DNA from: Protopterus annectens
Taxonomy: Eukaryota > Chordata > Ceratodontiformes > Protopteridae
DNA length: 64,000 nt
NCBI RefSeq assembly: GCF_019279795.1
Contig: NC_056747.1
Span: 1,004,485,432 to 1,004,549,431, forward strand
Reading direction: 5' to 3'
The translations under genes and the position numbers were made by a program. Positions 11,391 to 20,700 of the stretch are shown here, piece by piece. Position 1 is the stretch's first letter. Every line of letters begins with the position of its first letter. The notes under the pieces are model-generated. The model did no database searches, was not told where the DNA came from, and saw nothing but the letters and a program-made list of their open reading frames with translations.

Positions 11391-12641
11391 TACTCTGCTG
11401 GTGCTCCATCTATGAGTTCTTGTGATTGTCCCTCACTGACAGGTGATACATTCAGCAAAGCTCCCGAGGTATCAACACAGATCCTACCCACTAGCCCTTC
11501 ATATTTTTTGTCCACGCCTCCTGCCCTTTACTTTACCTATTTTGTCTTATCTTATCTTGTCCTTCCTGTCCTCTCTCTGTTTTCTGACCACATCAGCTTG
11601 CCTAGCATTATGGACAGAGAATTAGCCACAGTTTCTCCAGCCAGCCTGCTCGACATGGCCATCTTGAGGCAATGTAGCAATTGCTTCATGTATACTGACA
11701 ACCAACTTCTTTTAATCCACACAAATTCATTATGTGAGAGATGTATCTGTATCAAGAACCTAGAATCCAGGCTCTCTCACTCACCAGTCAGTTCATCTGA
11801 TACTAAGCAGGTTATCAACATGCACACCTCACATCCTGTACCTACCAAACCAACAACATATAAGCCTAGATATGCAGAGGTCCTTACCAGAAGCTTACCT
11901 AAATATCAGAGACCTCCCAAATACAAACACAAGCACAATTCACATAATACATCCTCTGCAGATCATAGTACACATGATATATCACACACCAGTGTCTCAC
12001 CAGTCAAGCCCCTAAGGCATAACACAAAAACAAACATCTTAGTCATAGGCGACTCAACTGTGAGACACATAGATGTCCCTCTCACCAGGTTGGATAAAGA
12101 AAAAGTCACAGTCAGCTGTCTGGAAAATGCCAGGATTCACCACATCACACACGCACTCAATTCTCTCAATAACAGGCACTGTTTTGACTCCATCATAGTC
12201 CATGTTGGTGTGAATGACTTGAGACGTACCTCACTGCACTATATGAAAAGAGACACGACTGAGCTCTCAGATTATGTGTCTCGGGCAGGTGTGCCCCTAG
12301 CCTTAAGCAGCATTTTACCTTCTCCTAGGATGATACCTCAATACAAACAAAAAATACCCTCTAAAAACAACCTCAAGGTTATTTTTCTTAACACTAGGAG
12401 TCTAAACCAGAAACTGCACTCACTGGAAGCAGTCCTCACCTTGGAAGATGCTGACATTTGTGCAATCATTGAGACTTGCTTAAGGCTGCGGACAGCACCC
12501 CAGCTATACCAGGTTACATTTCCTTCCACACGTTCACACCACAAACTGAAGGTGTGTGAACTAAAGGAGGTGGTGCATCAATATTCATTAAAGATAAATA
12601 CACCTCAAGATTGGTTAAACAGCACGATTCCTTTGAATTAG
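11379..12641 (+). pseudogene. CR1 ORF1 esterase fused to endonuclease start
   Basis: A 420-codon open frame. The first half is CR1 ORF1: a Cys-rich finger (QCSNCFMYTDNQLL...CERC) followed by an SGNH/GDSL-type esterase-like domain with the nucleophile block VIGDSTVRH and the GxND block HVGVNDLRR. Compared with the relative at 37420-38433, the frame jumps from MIPQYKQK directly to NNLKVIFLNTRSLNQ, which is the beginning of the ORF2 endonuclease. The deleted stretch (about 220 bases) contained the esterase DGLH catalytic Asp-His pair and the ORF1 stop. The result is a chimeric open frame that lost the esterase charge relay and has only the first part of the nuclease. The long N-terminal hydrophobic stretch before MDRELATVS is probably 5' UTR; the likely true start is that Met near 11610. 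Confidence 0.75.
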
Positions 12642-12917
12642 TTCAGGTGCAATTGACTGTAGGTAAGACCCCTCTTCCGGTCATTGCAGCTATAGGACCC
12701 CCTCCATGGACAAGGACAACCACTCAGCCTACTTGGATTTACTTGAATCAATCAAGATACGCCAAACACTCTGGTTTTGGGTAACTTTAATTACCCATCC
12801 ATTGACTGGGTAACTTATACATGTTCTAACTTACTTATGAAAAGTTCTTTAACTCCAGTGCCCTGGACCAGCTAGTTGACATGCAGACAAGGGGCTCATA
12901 CATCATGGATCTAGTGT

Positions 12918-13147
12918 GATTTACTGACCACACTGCTTTGTGGTGCTTATTGTACTTGGATTTTTTTAAATGATGACAAATAAGCATCAGGTGATTTGTT
13001 TTTTAGAAATTTTATTTGCAACATGTTCAACAATGGCATGGATACATTATTCTGATGAAGTCCCATGTGAGAGAGGCAAAAGCACTCAGTTTTTTCATAA
13101 TGAATCAGTTCCTGCTGTTCTTTTGTTGATATGTGTTTTTGTGTTTC
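12918..13147 (+). mobile_element. 230-bp insert with hammerhead-like motif
   Basis: The CR1 endonuclease frame is interrupted here. The same 12 bases, tggatctagtgt at 12906 and tggatctggtgt at 13148, flank the insert with one mismatch, which looks like a target-site duplication. The insert has no coding content and contains a hammerhead-like core in its second half. It may be a solo PLE pseudo-LTR, a 5'-truncated PLE end, or a small retrozyme-like element. Confidence 0.6.
13045..13102 (+). ncRNA. Hammerhead-like ribozyme candidate
   Basis: Elements in order on the plus strand: CATTAT, a T, the full core CTGATGA, a stem-loop (GTCCC with GAGGC-type partner around ATGTGA), AAAA where GAAA is expected, a short A/U stem region, then ATAATG, which is the exact complement of CATTAT and would close stem I. 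This is the copy whose stem I and core are easiest to see. The G of GAAA is not present, so cleavage is doubtful. Confidence 0.5.
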
Positions 13148-15534
13148 TGGATCTGGTGTTCACCAACATGTGGGACTGCTGCACCACCCCCAGTGCGTGG
13201 CCATCCCTGGTGAGATCTGACCACAAATCAATCTCGCTTGAAGTAACTTTAACACAAGATCTCCACCCCCCCCCCCCTTAGCAACAACTAGACTAAAAAA
13301 ACTTCTCCAAGGCCAATTACAACTTCTTATGTGACAGCATAAATAGCTCCATAGCCGCTACCTCCATTGATGGAACAGACACCTATGCTGAGTTATACAC
13401 TAATACTTTATACGAGCACCTGTACAATTATATTGACTCTGCCGTACCTGATAGAACCAAAGCAAGATCTTCAAGAAAAACAAACCTGCCTGGTGGACAC
13501 CTGCCAGTAATTGGCTATTCAGTAGGTGAAAGAAATTGCTGTCTAAAAGTAGGAAGGAATGGTCTTAAAACTGGAAACACTCCCTCCTCAAGTTAAACAA
13601 GCAAATAAGACTCCTAGTGAGGTCCTCCAAAGCTAACTATGAATCCAGATTAGCTTTCCTAACTAAGGATAACCACAAGGTGTTGTTTTGTTACATCTGT
13701 AACCTCAAAGTTAAAGCTCGGATTTACGTTGAACTCATAGTTAATGGTACCACATATACAGAACCTGTGGATACAGTAAACCTGCTGGCTGACAGGTTCA
13801 TTGAAAACTTCATTCTCCTGTCCCCACCACATATACCCCAAAGCATCCCTAACACCTGTCCCCCACCTAGTATCTCCAAGGAGCAGGTCTTAAATGCCCT
13901 CTCCAAGGCCAAACACACAGCCTCTATGGGACCTGACAACATCCCGGACTGTGTTCTACATGGATTAAAGCAGGAATTAGCATCACCATTAGCCATGCTT
14001 TTCAGTCGCAGCCTAAGCTCTGACTTCATCCCACAGAATGAAAAACAGCTACTGTTATCCCTTTGCACAAAGAGGGTGCATCCACGGACCCTGGGAACTA
14101 TAGACCCATTAGCCTGACCAGCCTTATCTGGAAGGTCATGCACTGAATCATCATGGACCTCATTAACAAAGATAAAGAAATTCTCCAAGCAGTCAAACCC
14201 AACCAGTATGGCTTGGTCAAGGGGAGATCATACCTGTTAAACTTGGTGGACTTCTTTGAGACAGTCATCAAAGCCCTAGATGAGGGCAAATCTGTGCATA
14301 TGGCCTACCTAGACTTTGCCAAGGCCTTTGACACAATCAGCCACTCAGGCATCATTGATAAACTCACCCAGCTGGGTATCAACTCATATAATGTCAGGTG
14401 GTTTGCAAACTGGCTTACTGATAGAACTCATACAGTCAAAATAGGGGACTCCACAGGGATCAGTTATGGGAACCCTCTTGTTTGGAATCTACTTCTCCAA
14501 AGTACAGGCTAAAACCAAAGGATAATGGCTGAAAAAGTTTGCTGATGACTGCAAACTGGGAGCGATTACTGAAACCCCTAGCCATGTCAACATCCTGCAA
14601 GAAGGTCTTATGCAGAATAATGACTGATACCAAAGTCATGGTCTTAAACTTAATGCAAAAAATGCATTATCATCCCCTTCAACAAGGGTGATGCTCATGC
14701 AAACTACCACATCAACAAAAATATCCTAAGCACACAGTCAGTGATGAGAGATCTGGGAACACAGGTCGACAGCAACCTTAACTTCTAGCACTATGTCTCC
14801 ACAATGGTAAGAAGGGCATTTTATATTGCTCATCTCATAAGTAAGGGCATTGCCTTCAGAAACAATGAGGTTATAACCCCTCTGTACTCTTCCCTCATCA
14901 GGCCAATAATAGAGTGCAGCACTCCCTTTGGTATGTTCCTTTCCAAACACCTGCAGCAATTGGAGAGACCGCAAAGGTTCCTTGCAAAAAAAGGGTCTTC
15001 AAGATCTGTCTTACGCGGACAGACTGAAATTATTGTCACTTTACTCTGTGTCATACAGACTGCTCAGAGCTAACCTCTACCTTACATATAGAGTAACCTC
15101 TGACCCAGCTTTAATGAAAATGCTGCACATTCACAAGTCAAACGGCATACAGCTCACTCGCTCAAAGGACCTTAACCTGGTATGTGACATCAACAAAACT
15201 TAATGGAGCGACAGATTTGTCTCACAAAGGTTGCCCCACCTTTGGAACAAACTTCCTATTCATGTTAAACAAAGCCCCTCATTGGCCCTATTTAAGCGTA
15301 ATTTAGATGATTGGATGGGTAACTGGAATTTCATCCTGGGGTTTCCACCTGTGTCTCTCCTGGACAGGGGCAATATGTGCTGATTTTAGTGCCTGCTTGA
15401 ACCAGACACCCTTGGGAACACAGGTTGAACTTGGCTAGGCTTGTAAGGGCCCTGGGGCTGTTAGCCTAGTAACCACCTATGATCATATGAGCCAATGGCA
15501 GCACTGAAGTTTTCAAGCATACCTTGAACTAGGG

Positions 15535-16388
15535 TTTGTTCCACAACGTTTGCATATATTAAAAACACCAACTTATGGAAACACCTGCCCAGTGTTGCTT
15601 AAAAAATGGCAGGAATTAAATCTTGAACACAATGCTGACTACATGACCCTTATGAATGAGTTTTATCCTGATATTGAAAAAGAACTGCAAAATGAGATGT
15701 TAGCACTGCAAAGTGTCATTTTAAACAAATCTTGTTATAAACAGTATTTGCACATTTATAGTGATATGTGGAAACGTTTAATAGTCTATGAGAAATTACT
15801 TGAATAAATGAAAAAGCATAAGTTAACTAGGGCTGTTAATGACTTTAGGAGCGGAAATATTTTTCTTGGCCTAAAAACACTAGGCTGTTGAAGGGAAACA
15901 TTGGTAATTCTGTGCATGAACTAGTTGGCATTACTTTACCAATGACTGCCTCTGCATTGAGAGATGGTCATCTAGTCCATTGGTAAATGAAAATGTTTCG
16001 AATGTAAATACTGCATATGATGATGGTGTACAAAATACCTCACTATGAAGGGACGTATCTGTACACACCACTACTAACTGTAATAATGTTAATACATTTG
16101 CAGTACCATCTACATCTAATAATGCAGTTTCCCATGAGGAGGATTTTCATCAGGTTCTGACGTCTGTGAAGTTGAATCTCACAGAGAGAGTGGAGTGATG
16201 AAAAAGAGACCTATCATTGGGAAGAAATGTAAATCAGAGAGGAAGAGGAATGTCTGTATGGGATCGAACAGTCCACAGACTCGCAGCAGATCAAAAGTGA
16301 CCTTTGCCTAAGATACCAGATTTCAAACCCAACATGTCAAACAAAGATTCAAAAAATCTAAGCCACCTCAAACAACACAAGAATCAGA
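15535..16388 (+). pseudogene. PLE ORF1 remnant
   Basis: The frame from about 15535 (ending at the stop near 15805) and its continuation to 15870 align in order with residues 181-288 of the ORF1 at 33000-34121: a Pro...Leu...PTYG-type start (PTG in the other copy), a helical middle, and the closing basic block that ends in D-F/Y-x-x-G (KKHKLTRAVNDFRSGN here, KKIKWDLRDYEAGV there). The stretch to 16388 is Asn/Ser/Thr-rich with stops, like the ORF1 tail of the intact copy. Function unknown; the protein would be a partner encoded upstream of the PLE polymerase. Confidence 0.6.
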
Positions 16389-16389
16389 C

Positions 16390-16715
16390 CCTAACACTTA
16401 ACACGGCTATTAATAAACCTGGCTGCGTGGGAAGATTCATCACCCAAAGATATGCTGTGGAATAAAATCCTGGTCCTGGTATAGCAGAGCACACAGCCTT
16501 GCTCCTTGTTGGAGAGAAAATCTTGACCATGGGAGATCGATGGATATAATACCCCAGGGATTACCTCAGTGTCACTCACACAGAGGGCACAGCAAATAAT
16601 GGGTATAGTTCCCCCATACTAAAGGGTGGCGTAAGCCACAAAAACTATGCTAGGCTTTTGTAATGCCTCGGGCAGATAGCCTAGTATGAACCTATGAACC
16701 TATGAACCTATGAAC
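16390..16715 (+). mobile_element. CR1 3' end, 5'-truncated
   Basis: Translation near 16430 gives RFITQRYAV, WNKI and QST blocks matching the CR1 C-terminus (RFLTQRLPRLWN...KQST in the copy at 56208). It ends with the CR1 stem (gctaggct, agcctag) and four tandem copies of an 8-base tail unit (atgaacct). It is inserted between the ORF1 and ORF2 parts of the old PLE. Confidence 0.85.
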
Positions 16716-17332
16716 AATGTTACAGACAATTTTGATATTGTTAATTTATCTAGCAACATACTTTCTGTTACTGATATTTCCCTGCTAAGATGAGGTTTGC
16801 AGGTTAAACCAATAGCTAAAGACTCTATTGTGGACACTATTATTGATCTTAAGCTGTTTGCAAGGAATTTAAATCTTAAATTAATTTTCCAAAATTCTGT
16901 TACTACTAAACAGGTATGTAAACATTCACTCACTTTTGTTCTACTAGCTGTCCTGTAATTATAGCATTCTATAATACTTGTGAGAAATAGTTATATGAGC
17001 TTTTTAATAATTCAAAGCATAATAAGAGTTATAATTTGTCAAAAGAAGAATTTGATTCTGTAAAGTGACTGCAAAGTAATACTAGTATTGTGATTAAACA
17101 GGCAGACAAAGGGGGTGCCAAAGTTATAATGGATAAGGAAAAATATAATCAGTCTATGCAAGCATTAAGTGATCCGAGTACTTTTCATTTATTAAATAGG
17201 AGTAATGTGAACAATATAATATGTAGAGTTCATGATGTTATTTAAGAGCTTCGTGTACAAGATCATATTATGTGTGAACTGTTCAACTTTTTATATGTTG
17301 CGTATCCTGTGTTTCCCATTCTATATGGGTTA

Positions 17333-17645
17333 CCTTCTTCTTCTTCTTTCGTCTTTTCCCAGTTAGGGGTCACCACAATGGATCACCTGTCTGCTCATGA
17401 TTGGCAGTGGAGTTTTACGGTGCTGAGTTGCCAGCCCAGCGTCCAACCTTCCACAGAAGGCACACACACGCACGCACTCACACCTAGGGCCAATATAGAG
17501 TGTCCAATCCACCTACAGCATGTCTTTGAGATGTGGGAGGAAACCAGAGCACCCGGAGGAAACCCACACGACCACAGGAAGGACATGCAGACTCCGCATA
17601 GAAGGCACCCCAGCCGAGAATTAAACCAGAGAACCAATACATAAA
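17333..17645 (-). mobile_element. tRNA-derived SINE with RTE-type tail
   Basis: Minus-strand reading: a trimmed tRNA-like head (GGTTTAATTCTCGG, a B-box-like block), a body with CTCCGGGTGCTCTGGTTTCC, a GTGTGTGTGCCTTC spacer, then a 3' part ending GTGGTGACCCCTAACTGGGA, AAAGACGAAAG and a (GAA)n tail. The last 40 bases correspond to the 3' end of the RTE LINE at 23691-26426 (GTGGTGACCCCTAACGGGAA, CAGCCGAAAGAAG). It sits in the RT domain of the old PLE. Confidence 0.8.
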
Positions 17646-18159
17646 GATCTCTTGCACCCCCCCCCCCCAATGCGACCCATCGTGTCTGGGAGGGGATGGT
17701 TAACTGAGCCCATTTCAGTTTTCTTAGAATAACAATTAAAACCCTTGTTATAAAATCTTCAAACTTATATTTGTGATACTAATAACTTTTTAAAACAACT
17801 TTATTAACGGTATTTTGTGAATGAAATTACCCAATTTATTTTTGTAACAATGGATCTCAACTCATTGTTCACTGTCATCCCTAATGAATACAGCATACAG
17901 GCTGTGAGTGAATATTTATGAAAGAACACAGCATTCACAAATGGGAAAATAGAAATTATTTGTGTTCTCTTAGAAGTTGTACTAACAGTAATGTTTTCCT
18001 TTTAGGAGAGCATCTGTACCGTCAAGTATCAGGTACTGCTACGGGTGCACCAATGGCAAATACTTATGCTAACATAGCCCTATATGAATGGGAGAGTATG
18101 CATGTATTTTTATGCATGTATTTGGTTCAACAAACAACTATACTGATAAAATCTGATTT

Positions 18160-18290
18160 TATAAACATTTGTGAAGGTTGGGCACCGGGCTGGCAACTCA
18201 ACACCATAAAAACACCACTGCCAATCAATCTGCGGACCAGTGATCCACTGTGGCAACCCATAACCGGGAAAAGCAGAAAGACAGTTTTTT
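18160..18290 (+). mobile_element. SINE 3' tail piece
   Basis: The plus strand shows gaaggttgggcaccgggctg, ggcaactcaacacc, actgccaatcaatc, gatccactgtggcaacccat and aaccgggaaaagcagaaaga, the 3' half of the same SINE family as at 17333. It lies just before the PLE motif C (FVDD) and is in the opposite orientation to the SINE at 17333. Confidence 0.75.
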
Positions 18291-19254
18291 GTTGACGATA
18301 TTTTTTTGGTTTGGAAGGTTAATGAAATTGAACTACAAGAATATGTTCAGTTCTTGGAAACTACTACAAATTTTTTGAGATATAAGTTGAAATATTCTAG
18401 AACAGAGATTTGTTTTATTTTTTTTTGATATAGCACTTAAAAATACTGATGGGCTGTTATCAACAAATATCTTTAAGAAGGAAGTTCAGACTAGTAGATT
18501 TCTTTATAGTTGCAGCATGCACCCTGGCCATGTTTTTAAAGGACTAGTTAAAAGCCAATATATGAGAGTGAGTGGACTGGCTACAGATGCAACATTATGT
18601 AGCCAGCAGCTGGATATGTTAAGATAATAATTTCAGATGAGAGGCTAAGATGAAGGTCTTTTGAATGAAGCATCTAACTATGTAACTAATGAAAGAGATG
18701 GTAGAGCCAAATCATATTTTCCATCAGAACTTCCACAGACTAGCCAAAGTTGTAATAACAACACTAAGTTTAGGTACATCATGAACAAGAGTGTTAATTC
18801 TAGTGGTGTTACTGATATTATACTGAGAAATTGGGACATACTAACTGCTATGTCAGAACTGAGTAAAATAATAGATGTATCTCTCAGTTTTACTTTTAAG
18901 AAATATCCTAACCTGAAATAAAAAAATATGCTATAAGGAAATGCATGAAAAGAAGGACCAGTTCACCAAATTAAAAGAAAAGGTACTGTTCCATGCTATA
19001 ATTGTGTTTTTTGTAAACACATTGATCCTTCTGTTACGTTTGAGAATCCACAAACAAATCATATTTATGAATTTGATTGCTTTGCTACTTGTAATACAGT
19101 AAATCTGGTTTATTTAGCTGTGTGCACGACACGCACTAGTTTCTATATAGGTAAATTTAATAGAATATTTAAGGAAAGAATTTCTGAACATCTTTCAGAA
19201 ATTAAAAGGAATATACTTACTAATTCCTTGGCTAAGCATATTCATATAAGCCTA

Positions 19255-20210
19255 TACCAAAGAGATTATCATCGACTTCAGGAAAAGGAGAACAAACAAT
19301 GCAGTGCTCAGGATCAATAATGAGGGTGTGGAGAGGGGTAAGAGTGCCAAATTCCTGGGTGCACACATATTAGAGGAGTTCTCGTGGTCAGGGAACATCA
19401 GCAATCTGGTCAAGGAATGGCACCGATGCCTCCAATTTTTAAGAAGGCTGAAAAAAGCTAAGCTTCCTCCTCATATTCTCTCCACCTTCTATAGAGGTGC
19501 AATAGAGACCATCCTCACCTGCAACTTCACAGTGTGGTTTGGGAGCTGCACAGTTACAGAAAGGAATGTGCTACAAAGAGCGGTGAGAGTTGCAGAGACG
19601 GTAACAGGTTCCAGTCTTCCATTGATGCAACATCTTTATTCTGCAAGAAGCATCTGAAAGGTCAGCAAAATAATGCAGGACAACATGCATCCTGTGCATG
19701 GACTGTTTTAAGTATCTGGCATTGGGCAGGAGATATTGCAGCATCCGCTGCAGGACTACAGGATTCAGTAACAGTTTCTACCCTACAGTGATCAGACTTC
19801 TGAACTCGGGCACTAGTCCCAGGGGTCTGGACACAAAAGTCAATTTTTATTTCTTTGTGCAATATATACTTAAATATATTCCAAGTAAGTGCAATATTTT
19901 ATTATTATATCCATAGCCAGTATTATTTAACTCACTCAACTGTAATATTAGATAAATAACTTGGGCATTTCAATTGGTAGTGTGTTTTGTATTACTTTAA
20001 ATAGGGTAGTTAATTTAACTCAGGGGAGGGTATTATTTACTTATATGAGTGTTGGTAAATGTCTCTGCCCTTTTTGTGTGTATTGGGGTAGTATTGTATT
20101 TACTAGTTATGTTTATTTCTCTACTTGTATGTGTTGTTTCACTTTCCTTTGTAATTTCAAGAATTAAGCTGATGCATGAAATTTCATTTAGGCTAGTAGT
20201 TCTAAATGAC
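19255..20210 (+). mobile_element. LINE ORF2 C-terminal fragment
   Basis: Two plus-strand frames encode the end of a non-LTR RT: AKFLGAHILEEFSWSGNISN, QFLRRLKKAKLPP, FYRGAIETILTCNFTVWFGSC, then, after a frameshift, YLALGRRYCSIRCRTTGFSN and SFYPTVIRLLNSG. This is the thumb and C-terminal segment common to fish-type L2-like LINEs. It is followed by an AT-rich 3' region and interrupts the PLE nuclease frame between KHIH and the residual HAFKFRVI (20240-20265). The clade is not certain. Confidence 0.7.
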
Positions 20211-20700
20211 AATAAAGTTTACTTTGACTTTGACATGACAAATCATGCATTTAAATTTAGAGTAATATAAAGGATATTTTTTAACGTAAGAGGGTGATGT
20301 TCTAAATGCCACTGACCTAGCTGAATACAGGTGGATTTTAAAACTGCAGGCTGACCATGCACCTGGATTAAATGTTTCAATTAGTTTAAACCTGTATTAA
20401 AACAAAAGCAAATGAAAGTGAATTGAATGTTGCTATTGACTGCCTGTATCTGTTTTGCTTTTTAAGTTACTTTTGAATGTACTTTTTATATGTGTTGCTG
20501 TGTCTTTAAACATTAGGTTTTCTGTGTAACAAGCTGAGCTCTTACTGGGCAATGGGATGATGTGGTGCATTTAAAAAACTCTGTATTGGAACTCTGTTTT
20601 ATATGCACTGAAGAAGAGATTATTCCTAAAAGTTCTACTATTTGTATTTGCATTGAAAAAATTAGCCATGTATATTGATAGCCAGGAGTTTATTATGAAA
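20211..20700 (+). mobile_element. PLE nuclease end and 3' region
   Basis: After the LINE insertion the PLE resumes with NHAFKFRVI, then a 3' untranslated stretch matching the reverse complement of 10200-10560 (blocks gctgaatacagg, ggattaaatg, gactgcctgtatctgtt, tgctttttaagtt). It ends with a hammerhead-like motif. Confidence 0.7.
20603..20653 (+). ncRNA. Hammerhead-like motif in PLE end
   Basis: Order on the plus strand: ATGCA, the core CTGAAGA (fits CUGANGA), a hairpin AGAGATTATTCCT, TAAAAG where GAAA is expected, a 17-base A/U-rich stretch, then TGCAT, the exact complement of ATGCA that would close stem I. Position at the end of a PLE supports the reading; the altered GAAA box argues against present activity. 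Confidence 0.5.

Larger units (their letters stand above)
12650..15370 (+). pseudogene. CR1 ORF2 remnants (endonuclease and RT)
   Basis: Endonuclease pieces include a GNFNYPSIDW-like block near 12780-12815, then DLVFTNMWD and SLVRSDHKS near 13150-13230, after the insert. The RT follows: MGPDNIPDCVLHGL (about 13930), PNQYGLVKGRSYLLNLVDFF (14200), the motif-A block AYLDFAKAFDTISHSGII (14305), the FADDCKLGA box (14540) and the C-terminal SLIRPIIECSTPFGM block. Frameshifts, stops and a lost GVPQG block (only short traces near 14460) make it inactive. In live CR1 this protein nicks DNA and reverse-transcribes the element RNA at the target. Confidence 0.85.
10684..15482 (+). mobile_element. CR1 LINE, near full length, broken
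   Basis: This holds a 5' region, ORF1, ORF2 endonuclease and RT pieces and a CR1 3' end in the right order. The 5' region is duplicated: the segment starting aatctagttctg at 10684 is repeated at 11115 with about 215 bases of clear similarity. ORF1 and the start of ORF2 are fused by a deletion (see next entry). A 230-bp foreign insert sits in the endonuclease part at 12918-13147. The 3' end has the ctaggct/agcctag stem near 15434-15470 and a single tail unit. The closest relative in the window is the copy at 37110-41372. Confidence 0.85.
16716..19254 (+). pseudogene. PLE RT and GIY-YIG protein remnant
   Basis: Pieces in order: DIVNLSS and IDLKLFARNLNL (N-terminal domain, also in the intact copy), QADKGGAKVIMD (the DKGG block), FPILYGLP (before motif A), MDLNSLFTVIP (motif A), GTATGAPMANTYANIALYEWE region (motif B, near 18030), FFVDDIFLVW (motif C with the canonical FVDD, near 18281), a CYNCVFCKHI Cys cluster (near 18990) and the nuclease LVYLAVC...FYIGKFNRIFKERISEH (19105-19200). 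The nuclease keeps the conserved Arg before ISEH that is lost in the intact copy. Stops, frameshifts and two SINE insertions break it. Confidence 0.8.
15483..20700 (+). mobile_element. Old Penelope-like element with nested insertions
   Basis: Going along the plus strand I see an ORF1 remnant, the N-terminal and RT domains of a PLE protein, a Cys-rich linker, a GIY-YIG nuclease and a 3' region ending in a hammerhead-like motif. Nested inside are a CR1 3' end (16390-16715), a SINE (17333-17645), a SINE tail piece (18160-18290) and a LINE C-terminal fragment (19255-20210). The PLE pieces align block by block with the well-preserved element at 29790-34994 but are much more diverged, and belong to the same family as the fragment at 10200-10683. 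Boundaries are approximate. Confidence 0.8.
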
